A program made the position numbers and the translations under genes. DNA of 64,000 nt from Choristoneura fumiferana (lineage: Eukaryota; Arthropoda; Insecta; Lepidoptera; Tortricidae). Positions within the stretch are counted from its first letter, which is position 1. Each line of letters starts with the position of its first letter. The DNA is taken from NCBI RefSeq assembly GCF_025370935.1, contig NC_133501.1, positions 3,972,565 through 4,036,564 of the forward strand, in the 5' to 3' direction. The notes under the pieces were generated by a model. It was not told the DNA's origin. It searched no databases and saw only the letters and a program-made list of their open reading frames with translations. Positions 11,328-21,421 of this stretch are shown piece after piece.

Positions 11328-12159
11328 CTGAAAATAAATATATATTTTTCAAGTTTATTGATTAACTTACTAAGAATTTTACATTAGTTTAAGTACATAA
11401 GAAACTTATGCTTAAATGTGTACCTACAGTGTATTTTTGTTACAAGTACAAACTTTAAAGGTAGTTAGTAGGTAGGTAGTTTTACTCCTGTAATGATACT
11501 GTAAGTGATGATAATGTAAATAATTAAATAAATAAGTGTCCTAATAAACACACTTTCCCTTTTTATATGAAAAGTGACTATTTTTCGTCATAAAATAAAT
11601 TAGCACGCAATATAGTATCACTACATGATCGCTACTTTGTTTTTATTTACCTATTACGATCTGGTAGTTACTGCCAAACTTAAAATTTACTGTAATATCG
11701 CTTTACAGTACTAAAACAAAAGACTGCTTATTTTGTGTTTATTTAAAAATACACGCTGTATTAAAAAAAGAGCGCCGGTACTAAATAAAACCATAAAGCA
11801 TTTTGCCTTTAAAAAAAATATGACAACGATCAAAAATTTATAGTTCACCGAAAATTATACTACGTGATATTATGCATTATGACCATTGTTTGTTTCGTCT
11901 ATTACATTTTTTAACTAGACATATTTGAGAACGTTTCCATGTTTAGAATTTATTTTATAGTCACTGTGGATATTTATATGGGTATATATATATACGACAT
12001 TACGGTACATTAACACTGTCATATTTTTTTATAATTGAAGGTAGAGTTTTTAATTATTATTATTAAAAATAAATAAACAAAGAATTCTCCCTTATATATA
12101 AAAAAATGATATAGGCACTAAATATATAATTCTAATATAAGCAAACAAATTGTCCGTAC

Positions 12160-12183
12160 CTGTAAGACCCTTTGCGAAGAAAG
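12160..12183 (-). CDS. E22: module 2 micro-exon (TFFAKGLT)
   Basis: A 24-nt exon, phase 1-1, acceptor TTTTACAG, donor GTACGGAC. It reads TFFAKGLT, the paralogue of E9. It is the first exon of the second module; no Gly-zipper or start exon was found between it and E21. Confidence 0.74.
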
Positions 12184-12680
12184 CTGTAAAATAATAAGTA
12201 TGTTAAAGAAAGTTCCTATGACAATGGCATTATAAGAAAATCAACGGCACCAATACTAGAAGTATCGTTGACAAACTGCAAAAATGATTTTTCAGGACCA
12301 TATTGCACGAATAATTTTCAATTCAATGTAGAAATTAGGTAAGTAGATTCTGTAACTTTTTTCGTATATAAGAGTATATTAGACCTCACATACAACTATT
12401 TGGTCTGGGTATTTACTCTAGTAACGCTTACTCGCTTAGGTACTTGTTTTCTTTACAAAAGCAATAACGGCTAATAAACTTTGTCCAAACTTAAAAAAAT
12501 AAATGGGCAATTATAATAATACAAATAAATTTTAGCAAAGGTCGACATAGCTGCAATATTGTCGACATTTTCAATATCGGTAACAATATTAGCAACTTCC
12601 AATACCCAACATTTTTTAATAATGTTACTAATTATATCCTTTTAAACATCTTAATTTACGTAAATGACGTCTTTACTTAC

Positions 12681-12764
12681 TAAGAGCCTTGATTTCTAAT
12701 TTTCCATTCGGTTTGTGTACGGTATTGATAATGTCAGAGATCTCTTGGCGGGCGTAGGAGAGGT
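12681..12764 (-). CDS. E21: junction exon (DLSYARQEISDIIN...)
   Basis: An 84-nt exon, phase 1-1, acceptor TTTTTTAG, donor AGTAAGTAA. It begins DLSYARQEISDIINTV and ends KLEIKAL. It is homologous to the stop-bearing final exon on the plus strand at 53030-53202 (DLSGSTQAIYDIINKV..). If the intron is not removed, the reading frame continues ..LSK and stops at the TAA inside the donor. It thus looks like a former last exon that gained a splice donor, linking module 1 to module 2. Confidence 0.78.
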
Positions 12765-13254
12765 CTAAAAAAATAAAAATATGTGTAAGAAAATCATTGT
12801 TTAATCTTTTTCTTCCAAATTCCATTCTATTCCCTAGTAAAATACATACATTTAAATATCATATGAACCTCAACGAACCTAACTTTACATTAAAAATAAA
12901 TAAATAGCAATTAACAATATGCAGAACATTTTTAGAATTGTTCCAGGAAGTTTTTGAAAAATATGGTGATAATTAAAACGACTTTATATTCAGCTAGTTT
13001 CTTGTGAGCATTTTTAATAAATGTATTATGAATAATATATTTTAATGTATCAGATATTTATAAGACTGACTGTTGAATTAACTAATGCATAGCTCCGGAT
13101 AGTGATCACTTCATAATGATTCCGTTGCTAGCTAAATTTTAATTACTGAGTAATTTCAGAATTTCTCCTCTGTGCCCCGGTGGTCTTGTCCACTCGTACG
13201 CACAAGGTCACTGGGACATACGTTTGCCTAAATTATTTTTTATCCACCGAGTTT

Positions 13255-13612
13255 TTTTTTTCAGCGAGCTAGGGAACGAGCTATGCTCGGAGTTTCTCTG
13301 AAGGATAGAATCCACAACGAGGCTATCCGAAACAGAACTAAGGTCATCAACATAGCTCAGAGAATTAGCAAGTTGAAGTGGCAGTGGGCTGGTCATATCT
13401 GTCGCAGAACCGACAACCGCTGGAGTAAACGAGTTCTTGAGTGGAGACTGCGTCTTGGCAAACGTAGTGTAGGACGCCCTTCGGCCAGGTGGAGTGACGA
13501 TCTACGAAAGGCTGCTGGTAGAAGCTGGATGCGTCTAGCCGAGGAAAGGGCGAAATGGCGCTTTTTGGGGGAGGCTTTGTCCAGCAGTGGACTGCTATAG
13601 GCTGATGATGAT
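13255..13612 (+). pseudogene. RTE-type LINE 3' end with open frame
   Basis: The frame at 13283-13600 encodes LKWQWAGHICRRTDNRW and GRPSARWSDDLRKAAG, typical of the RTE C-terminus, and ends near a GATGAT tail. It sits in the intron between E20 and E21, antisense to the gene. Confidence 0.85.
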
Positions 13613-13636
13613 GAAATTTTATTTATCCAAATTTAC

Positions 13637-13684
13637 CTGGGAATTGCTTGTTCTCGTTGTATTTGGACAAGATCTCAAGGTATT
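13637..13684 (-). CDS. E20: module 1 exon (QYLEILSKYNENKQFP)
   Basis: A 48-nt exon, phase 1-1, acceptor TATTTCAG, donor GTAAATTT. It reads QYLEILSKYNENKQFP. Forty of 48 bases and 12 of 16 residues match E33 near 1.1 kb. This pair is the clearest single demonstration of the module duplication. Confidence 0.85.
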
Positions 13685-13767
13685 CTGAAATAATAATAAA
13701 TAGGATATAAAGTTTTAACATAACATTAATTTGAAAATGTATTTATTTTGTTGTAATTAGTAGGTTG

Positions 13768-13852
13768 GAACTATAGCCCAAGCCCTCTTGTTCTGAGAGG
13801 AGGCCTGTGCCCAGCAGTGGGACGTATATAGGCTGGGATGATGATGATGATG
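13768..13852 (+). mobile_element. SINE family S2, tail only
   Basis: 'CCCAAGCCCTCTTGTTCTG..GTGGGACGTATATAGG' followed by a GATGAT run, severely 5'-truncated. Confidence 0.7.
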
Positions 13853-14005
13853 ATGAATTAGTAGGTATGGGTTAGCTGTATATTGACTTGAAGGAGCATG
13901 ATTTTAGACATTCATTTTCACTGCTGACAAAGACAAACCCATCTTAACTTTACAGTTGATCTGAATTTTTACACATTAACTAATTAGTATTGTATAGATA
14001 TTTAC

Positions 14006-14026
14006 GATCCAAAGTCTGGCCTCCAA
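14006..14026 (-). CDS. E19: module 1 micro-exon of 21 nt (LGGQTLD)
   Basis: A 21-nt exon, phase 1-1, acceptor CATTTCAG, donor GTAAATAT. It reads LGGQTLD, the paralogue of E32 (LGRYALD), which uses the same GTAAAT donor. The LG-x3-LD pattern also resembles E13 and E26, hinting at older exon duplication inside the module. Confidence 0.76.
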
Positions 14027-14410
14027 CTGAAATGAAAAAAAAATCAATTAATAAGCTATCGCGGTATACTACGGACAAAACGAATATTAATAAATCACAT
14101 TAGATTCACATACATATTTTATAAGCTCCGGTAGGAATTCAGCAATTTCACAAAGTGAAAAACCCATTGTTAATGTATAATAATATATCCGAAAAAAAAA
14201 TGCCCCAATAGAGCAGTCTTCTTGTTGCAGAACCTTCTCAAAATTTCAAAAATGTTCTAAGAAGTTTCCAAAAACTTTCACGACATTTTAAAGTAAGTTT
14301 CATTTTTCTAACAACAAAGTGCACTACACAACTAAAGCGCAAGCCTCGTGTTTCTGAGAGGAAGCTGTGGATTTTATATAAAAACAATAGATTTATAAAA
14401 GTTTACTTAC

Positions 14411-14455
14411 GTCCTTTCTGTTGCTTTTCAATTAGAGTACACGTCGCAATGATGA
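14411..14455 (-). CDS. E18: module 1 exon (IIIATCTLIEKQQKG)
   Basis: A 45-nt exon, phase 1-1, acceptor TTTTTCAG, donor GTAAGTAAAC. It reads IIIATCTLIEKQQKG. It is the paralogue of E31, in which the single Cys, the Glu and the QQ pair are kept. Confidence 0.78.
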
Positions 14456-14579
14456 CTGAAAAAAAAAATAGTACATTATTGCGGAGGTCAGCACGTTGCC
14501 GATTGCCGCATGAGTATTGGTTATAAGACCGAGCGCAACCGGGTCCTTCCATTGTAAGGGTCAGGTATTCGCATTCTGT

Positions 14580-15330
14580 CTGAAATGTTAGGGTTTTTCT
14601 TAAAAAATTAAAAACAATAAATATGCGGAATAATCGAAAAATGGGAACAACAACCGAAATATTTTATTCCGAATTTGCTAATTCCGATTTTCAAAACTCC
14701 GATTTTCACAATTCCTAAGACATATAATTCCGATTACTTAAAAACACGAAATTTATTTTTCCGAATTTCAAAATATCGATTTTTTAATATCCGATTATTA
14801 AAACTCCGAAGAATGAAAAGCACGAAATGTTATTAGCCCGAAGTACAGTATTCCGACTATCGATTTTCCGAAATGACATCGCTAACTCTCGAATTAATAT
14901 CAATCAATTTAGATAAATTGCGACAAGGGACGAAGCACCATAACTGGGCGGAATAGGAACTCCGCGAAGCGGAGCTCCGTCGGCCTTGTGTCACATTGCT
15001 GAAAATTAATAACAGTTAATACTGTTTTAGGCCAATCTAACCTACATAGCTTAAGTTAATCAGTCGGGATTTATTATTGATCGGTGTAATAATATTCGGA
15101 ATTTTGAAAATCGGTATTTTAGTAATCGTATTTCGTATTTTTGACATTTCGGATTATTATTGAGTCGGACTTCTTATTGTTCGGTTTATTCAAATTCGGG
15201 ATTTTGAAAATAGTAATTTTAAACATTTATGAAGAATCGGAATAGTCATATTAGGAGTTTTAAAACATTCGGAATTATAATAATCGATATTTTGAAGTTT
15301 GTGATTCCGACTTTCAAAATACCGTCCTCT
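14580..15330. repeat. Mirror-polarity word array with GC-rich core
   Basis: Left side: repeated variants of 'AATTCCGATTTTCAAAA'. Right side: variants of 'TCGGAATTTTGAAAATCGG'. Core at ~14925-14995 contains GGAACTCCGCGAAGCGGAGC. No frame or exact tandem period. It lies in the intron between E17 and E18. Confidence 0.65.
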
Positions 15331-15854
15331 AAAATCTAAACTGTAGGGTGGAAAACACCGGGACACGCTCTTGGCCGGTTTTTATTTACTTATTAAAGGC
15401 GCTTTGCATTTTCTATCTCCTTTTCCACAAAGCAACATCCGTGTGAAGCCGGGCTGCATCATAAATTTTACATAAATATTATTTACAAATACCTTTCGTG
15501 AAAAATTATCTAACTAATCAAAGATCGCATATTCCTTGCATAGTTTAAAAGATCTGAGCGAACATACATACATAAGGGATAAACGGCGGAAGTTGCATTT
15601 AATTTAAACTAGGTGAAATACAATAATGATAAATGCTTGGTGACTACAGCCATCGCAAGAACACCATGACGAAGATACGTGGCTGAAAAACGACGTGATT
15701 AAGCCAGCAATGTTTTTTAATTACTAGCAACACCATTTGCCGAAATTAGGTACAGTCACCACCATTATCTGCCACAGCGGAGCGTGCAAAAATATCTGAC
15801 ACGTCCTTCCGGCCCTAGAAATAGAGTCGTATCAGATATTATAATATAATATAT

Positions 15855-16097
15855 CACGGGACAATTCACACCAATTGACCTAGTCCCAAAGTAAGCTTAG
15901 CAAAGCTTGTGTTATGGGTATAGGCAACGGTTAAATATAATTTAGATAGATACATACTTAAATACATATTAAACACCCAAGACCCGAGAACAAACATTCG
16001 TATTTTTCATACAAATATTTGCCCCGACACGGGAATCGAACCCGGGACCTCAAGCTTCGTAGTCAGGGTCTCTAACCACTAGGCCATCTGGTCGTCA
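15855..16097 (-). mobile_element. tRNA-derived SINE family S3
   Basis: On the minus strand the head reads CCAGATGGCCTAGTGG..GACCCTGACTACGAAGC..GGGTTCGATTCCCG, followed by a body with TTTGTATGAAAAATACGAA. A second, shorter copy lies at 17722-17815. Confidence 0.78.
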
Positions 16098-16385
16098 GTA
16101 TGCACGCTTGTTGTGTCAGATATTGGTGCTGGTGCAATCAATCTTCGGTTAACGTTAAACGTCGGAACTTAAAATGTAAGACTGAAACCAGCCTTATTTA
16201 AAAATATATTGTATGAGTGAGACAGAAACATGTATGTATGCAGGTGAGAGAAAGAGAAATAATAAATGAGTCGGAAAATGGCTTTCTTGTGTTTTATTGT
16301 ATCTTACAAAAATCAGCCGCGGAAATTCGGTCGTGTATATTCAGCACGGTGTCTAGACATGATTATTTATTTAGGTGCAACTCGA

Positions 16386-16520
16386 TTTTACACTTTTTTT
16401 TTATTCCACTGGATGGAAAACGAGCAAGTGGGTCTCGTGATGGTAAGAAATTACCAACCCCCATAGACACCTGCAACACCAGGGCAGATGCGTTGCCAAC
16501 CTAGAGGCCTAAGATGGGAT
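16386..16520 (-). mobile_element. Family T retroelement, partial
   Basis: Only the poly(A)-proximal half is present, with several changes. It lies in the intron between E17 and E18. Confidence 0.75.
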
Positions 16521-16621
16521 ATACTACGGAAAATTACGTCATACGGTGATAATTTCTTCTGTAAGTACTTCCTTTCCTGATTTATTTTTAATTAAAAAAT
16601 TAAAGTATTATAATTACTTAC

Positions 16622-16672
16622 TGTTGATCGCGTATGCTTTGAAGTCTTCGCTATTCCATTTACTGTAATCCT
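16622..16672 (-). CDS. E17: module 1 exon (KDYSKWNSEDFKAYAIN)
   Basis: A 51-nt exon, phase 1-1, acceptor ATTCACAG, donor GTAAGTAA. It reads KDYSKWNSEDFKAYAIN. Ten of 17 residues match E30, including the W, the ED pair and the KAYAIN end. Confidence 0.82.
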
Positions 16673-16937
16673 CTGTGAATAAAAAAGGTCAACTAATATT
16701 TTGACAGAAAAAAGAGGAGGACTTTGGCCTGATTGGGACACTAATGGGCTAATAAAATTCAGTCGCGTAATTTCTGCTCCATTCGGTTTTAAATAAAAGT
16801 CTAGTTTGTGCCATACGGTAATCAAAATGGGTTTTAAACTAATAGAACATTTGTGTGAGATCAAAATAACTTGACCGAAAATAAGCGACTCAGAAAATTA
16901 CGTTCGTTTGCTCTCGTGTTGCTAAATCTATACTTAC

Positions 16938-16991
16938 TCTCAAGCAAATCGGCCATGAGGAGATAGCGTTCGAAGATGATCTTCTCCGGTG
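16938..16991 (-). CDS. E16: module 1 exon (TPEKIIFERYLLMADLLE)
   Basis: A 54-nt exon, phase 1-1, acceptor CTTTGCAG, donor GTAAGTAT. It reads TPEKIIFERYLLMADLLE, probably helical. It is the paralogue of E29 with the EK..xxER..LLxA pattern kept (7 of 18). Confidence 0.8.
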
Positions 16992-17062
16992 CTGCAAAGA
17001 GAACATAAGATTAAAATAAAAGATGTTACAAAAACAAATAAATAAATAACAAATAGCATGGG

Positions 17063-17492
17063 ACAATGAGGGCTATCGCGTATGAATTCGCCGCTAGAGG
17101 CGCTAGTGTAGCGTGAGGTCTCCGAAATGTCAAATCTCATAGTTTTTGTGTGAGCTACGCGGTTTATTTATAATTAGAATAGTTTTGTGAACATTTTGCA
17201 ATATCTGTAATTAATTATAAATGGCAAATATGCGTTCCGGGGCAATGAATGTCTGTGTTTTGAGACAGTTTTGTCTTTCGGAAACCTTTGTCCTCCCTTT
17301 TTTCCGAACAAAACGGGGACTATGCAACACTGTGGCATACTCGATATTTATATGGTACGGTTTATAGGTGTATGATATGATTTTAATCTAAACTTTGTTT
17401 CCACGCCCGTAATAACAGACTTTCAAAACCATACTTAAAAACCTCACGCAACAGTGCGCCATCTAGTGAGACAAAAAACGATAGCCCTCATT
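17063..17492. mobile_element. Inverted-repeat DNA element (ATGAGGGCTATCG ends)
   Basis: Left end ATGAGGGCTATCG (17066-17078), right end its reverse complement near 17479-17492, ~430 bp, no coding capacity. A half-copy lies at 45259-45331. It sits in the intron between E15 and E16. Confidence 0.75.
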
Positions 17493-17577
17493 TGTTTATG
17501 TTCTTTAAGTTTATAATTTTTGACACTAAAATTAAAATGTTCTTCGAATTGACGTTAACCTTAAAATATTCACTTAC

Positions 17578-17713
17578 TAGGCAAAAATTCGCTTCCTTGT
17601 CCCTTCGTGTAATCATGGATGATTTCAAAAGCTTGTTTCTTGGTTTTTTTGACCTTGTAGAATTCGATGATGTCGCTAGCACTGCTGCAGCTGCTAATAT
17701 TAAAACCATACTG
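17578..17713 (-). CDS. E15: module 1 long exon with a damaged 5' border
   Basis: The donor (CCTA|GTAAGTG) is clear. The frame matching E28 contains SASDIIEFYKVKKTKKQAF and runs to ..GSEFLP. The 5' border is odd. Both candidate acceptors (CTTAG before CAG, or CAG before TAT) give a length one more than a multiple of three, so neither keeps the phase of E14. A tRNA-derived SINE lies directly upstream on the transcript, starting about 8 bases from the acceptor, and replaces the normal polypyrimidine tract. The exon may be skipped, or it may use another small exon not seen. Two cysteines and the DIIEFY core are kept. Confidence 0.55.
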
Positions 17714-17721
17714 CTAAGGAA

Positions 17722-17815
17722 TTCGTATTTTTCATACAAATATCGGCACGTTAATCGAACCCGGGACCTCAAGCTTCGTAGTCAGTGTCTCGACCACTAG
17801 GCATCTGGTCGTCAT
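17722..17815 (-). mobile_element. SINE family S3 copy at the E15 splice acceptor
   Basis: Head and first part of the body of the 15855 element. The body end (AAAAATACGAA) lies a few bases upstream of the E15 acceptor on the transcript, so the original branch-point and polypyrimidine region has been replaced. Confidence 0.78.
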
Positions 17816-18721
17816 TATTACGAGTACATTATGTAGAAGTTTCACAATGATCACAAATCGGCAATAGTGATGCACTTTTCAGAATCTGTGGACTGAGGTG
17901 GGAAAACGATTGTCATCTGTCAGTGAGAAAAAAGTTTTGCCCGTGTCGATGATCTTAAGATTTGGTTGACGTTTCTTTATCATAGTTTTTTCTTGGAGTT
18001 ATTGAGAATGAACGATTCCTTGCGTGCGTAATATCGCTAGATGACTTTAGTGTCGGCGTATTGGCGTTTAGGGTGTTTCATAAAGGCCCTTTCTTCTTGA
18101 TCGACAGCTCTGGGGAAAGCTGAAATGGACGGAGCCACTTTGCGGTCCAAAGGGGTAATGCGGCCAGCATCATGGGAACTCTGCCACGGGCAGATCTTTT
18201 GGAAGTTTTCTTTTTATAATTTTTATCAGTTATTAAGATAAGGTTTCGTAGGTAGGTAATTCTTTGTCTTCTATTATGTATTTTATTTCATGAGGTTTGT
18301 TTGATGTTAGTCTTGCTTAGGATTACGAATTTATGTAAAAAAAAAAATTCAAAGGTTGTCAAACAGACCTTGCGTTACTAACGGCAACTAGTCTGTCACA
18401 GAAACGCTAATTGTTGATGAACATAACATAACTACTCGTAAGTTTTACTCAAAGCGCAGAGAGACCAAGAATGAGAATGAGAATGAGAATGAGAATGCTT
18501 TATTTGCCAGAATACATAATATAGAATACATAAGATGTTGTTGTACACGTGGCACGGAATTCAGTCGACTAGACAACGACATGCAAATGTTAAAAAAAAC
18601 TACTATTTCAGTAAATTAAATTAAACTATACTAACGATTAATTATAAACAATTAGATATATCATGTCAGAATCAGAATAAAAGGATAAAAAATATATAAA
18701 TTACAATAAATTATTACTTTT

Positions 18722-19210
18722 ACATTAATTATATGTCATTTTAAGATTTAAGTATTCTTTTACACTATAAAAACAATAATCCAACAGCCATTTAGCAACT
18801 TTTGTCTTAAACTCTTGACCATCTAGGATCTTCAAGTCAATTGGTAAGGCATTATACAACTCTATACACATATTGTAGACATTTTTCCTATAGATAGCAC
18901 TCCAGCAGCGAGGCCGGTATAAGAGACCCCTGTACTGCGCTCTTTCTATTCCCACAAAGACATCCTTCCTCATATGAAAATGTTCTGGATGCTCCTTTAC
19001 TAAAAAACAAGCTTTCTTGATGTACATGCATGCCAGCGGTAGTACATGAAACTTTTTAAAGATTGGCCTACAACTATCTCTATACGAAGCATTAGCTGTT
19101 GCACGCATACACTTTTTTTGCAACAGAAACACCCTATCGACGTCTACTGAATTACCCCATAGTTTAGCACCGAGTTTCCAAGTTTTCGTTAAATTTGAAA
19201 AAGTTACAAG
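18722..19210 (-). pseudogene. LINE reverse transcriptase C-terminal fragment
   Basis: A 135-residue minus frame starts with a LLQKKCMRAT-like motif, followed by FKKFHVLPLACMYIKKAC and KTKVAKWLLDYCFYSVKEYL, typical of the end of Jockey/CR1-group RT proteins. It lies in the large intron between E14 and E15. Upstream RT motifs are missing. Confidence 0.78.
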
Positions 19211-19978
19211 TTTTGAATGTGTGAACTAAGAAACTCAAATTTACTTACACACGGACTATAAAGCTAAGTATTTGTTACAAAAGTAATTTAATCTGCAAGG
19301 AACTGAAACAATTACCTACTTTGCTCACCCGAACTTGAGACCCGCGATCTCAAGTATTTGTTTCAGTTCATTGATATGAAACTCCGCAAAGTAATGCATG
19401 ATGGACAATACAGAGATCCCAGAAGATTAGCAATACACAAATTTCAAAACTTTAAAGATGAAAGTACCGTGAGATATCGAGTTTAGCTCGACGTGTTTAT
19501 TTTATTTTTATTTTCTTTATTGAGGAAAACAAACAGCAATACAATCATACATGAAGCTAGTATACATGCAGGTAAATCATGAGCCAGTAAAGTTTTCACT
19601 GATATGACTACACTTATTAGGAAAATATTATGCACAAAGTAAGTTAAACAACAAACGAAAGGAATGATGACAATTTTTTTTTTAAGACAAACCAAATTCC
19701 ATGAAAACATGCAGAAAACAGTCACTAAACAACTACAAAGTGCTTCTTATTGCGGCCACATAACTATTATACTTTTGATGAAAAATATCAGTATGGTTAT
19801 AATCACTATTATGTGTGTTACTGAACATTGGTACCTACATAAGTTGCAAAACATTATAAAAATGAAAGAAGTTCTATTAAGTTTCCATTTAGCAAGTTTC
19901 CTAAAGGAATATTTACAAATCGACTATGAATAGTATTATCTTTAATGTATTCATAAGCAGGATGAAAGAATAACTAAC

Positions 19979-20026
19979 CTTGGGGGGCGAGGACGCAGTC
20001 GAAGATCTTTCCAATGGCTATCACGA
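19979..20026 (-). CDS. E14: module 1 exon (VVIAIGKIFDCVLAPQ)
   Basis: A 48-nt exon, phase 1-1, acceptor TTTTCAG, donor GTTAGTTA. It reads VVIAIGKIFDCVLAPQ. It is the paralogue of E27: the A-x-GKIF-x-C core is kept, and both use the rarer GTTAGT donor. Confidence 0.8.
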
Positions 20027-20240
20027 CTGAAAATAAAATACTGTGTTCAATTTCACCGAAGAAGGAATAATAAAGATTTTTTGGTCGATTCTGCTCACTT
20101 AATTGTAGGCTAGCGTTAATTTTGTAGAAGAAATTTGTGACATTTGATTAGATTTCTTTTGTTACACAGTACACTTAAGTAATATTCGTAAAATGACCAA
20201 GATGCGAAGGTTTCACGTAAATCTAATTTTAAGTACAAGT

Positions 20241-20436
20241 CAACGCACGTAAAAAGAGCTCTGGGTGGCTTGTGGAGGGGATACGTTTGCGGATCTGTCA
20301 ACTAACAAGCCAATGGCGTAACGGCCGCGCGCGCGCCTACGCCCCCTCCCGCGTCCCCCACTGCTCCGCCGCCAATTTGGTCCGTATTTCGCTCACTGCG
20401 CAGGTATATCGCCAGGAGCTCTTTCTACGTGCGTTG
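20241..20436. mobile_element. GC-rich inverted-repeat element
   Basis: Ends CAACGCACGTA..GAGCTC (20241-20261) and GAGCTC..TACGTGCGTTG (20416-20436) are inverted copies with one mismatch. The centre is strongly GC-rich (GGCCGCGCGCGCGC), unlike the surrounding AT-rich intron between E13 and E14. Confidence 0.75.
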
Positions 20437-20678
20437 ATTTGTATTACGTTAACTGAATTGTGTAGGATTGACCTCGATTACGTTTCCAGAAATATGTATA
20501 TGCGCATATATGTAAACTCTTTATTATACAAAAGAAAAGAAACAAAATACAATGTTATTTCGAAATATTATTTAACACTGAAAAACTTATAGTGTTAATA
20601 TTAATTAACATTTTTTCAACATGAAATTCATAAACAGTTTGATAAAAATAAATATTAGTCAATAACAAAGACACTTAC

Positions 20679-20699
20679 CGTTTCCGAGAAGCGTGCCAA
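20679..20699 (-). CDS. E13: module 1 micro-exon of 21 nt (FGTLLGN)
   Basis: A 21-nt exon, phase 1-1, acceptor TTTTTCAG, donor GTAAGTGT. It reads FGTLLGN and is the paralogue of E26 (LGKLLDN). Exons this small usually escape automatic gene finders. Confidence 0.75.
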
Positions 20700-20889
20700 C
20701 TGAAAAATAAGTTTTTGGTAAAAAAAAAAAATAATAGTATCTTTTGCAATGTCAAAGTCAAAGTCAAAATATCCTTATTCAATTTAGGCTATAACAAGCA
20801 CTTATGAATGTCAAAAAAAAAACTACCACCGGTTCGGAAAAACCTCTGCTGAGAAGAATCCGGCAAGAAACTCAACTTTTTTTAGCTTA

Positions 20890-21175
20890 CTGTACTTTTT
20901 ATTGACTGTACTTGCATTGTCACCCAAACTACATTTGCATACCAAATTTCAAGTCGATGCCATTAAACGTGGAAGAGTTCCGTCCTGTGGCGATGATCCT
21001 GGCCGGCCTACCAGGATGTCATTACCAGATTATTGTATTGTCACTCAATTTACATGCTATACTCATTCATTCAAATCAATCCAACTACTGGAAGTTGGTC
21101 GAATTTAACTTGCAAGATTTGATTACAGACAGACAGACAACGGGACAGGTGAAACTAAATAAAAGTTTGTAAAAA
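20890..21175 (+). repeat. Dispersed repeat with 'AAGTCGATGCCATTAAACG' landmark
   Basis: A ~280-bp unit running from 'TTATTGACTGTACTTGCATTG' to '..GACAGACAACGGGACAGGTG' and AATAAAAG. Similar copies are at 25075-25315, 47245-47425, 51985-52325 and 52365-52510. Probably a SINE or LINE 3' end; class not determined. Confidence 0.65.
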
Positions 21176-21376
21176 GACAAGATGTTAAAACCAAAATGTT
21201 AAATAATCGAAAACAAATTGAGATATTACAGCGTGTGTGCCAGCCAAAGCTCGGTTTACCAGAAAATGGTGTAACAGCAGAACATAAAGTAGTAAGTATG
21301 TAAGCGGCATTAAGCTATTCATAACAGTAGGGCTCTAATTCTAAGGATAAGATGGAGTCTTAATGTGAATACTTAC

Positions 21377-21421
21377 ATCCTGGGATAATGGTATTGACGA
21401 TTCCACCATCGGCACGACCAA
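21377..21421 (-). CDS. E12: module 1 exon (VGRADGGIVNTIIPG)
   Basis: A 45-nt exon, phase 1-1, acceptor TTTCTAG, donor GTAAGTAT. It reads VGRADGGIVNTIIPG. Nine of 15 residues match E25. The final T of the exon makes the next split codon TTT (Phe). Confidence 0.8.

Noticed and set aside
20272..20592. 106-residue plus-strand frame
   Set aside because: It crosses the GC-rich inverted-repeat element and an unrelated repeat, and has no support beyond length.
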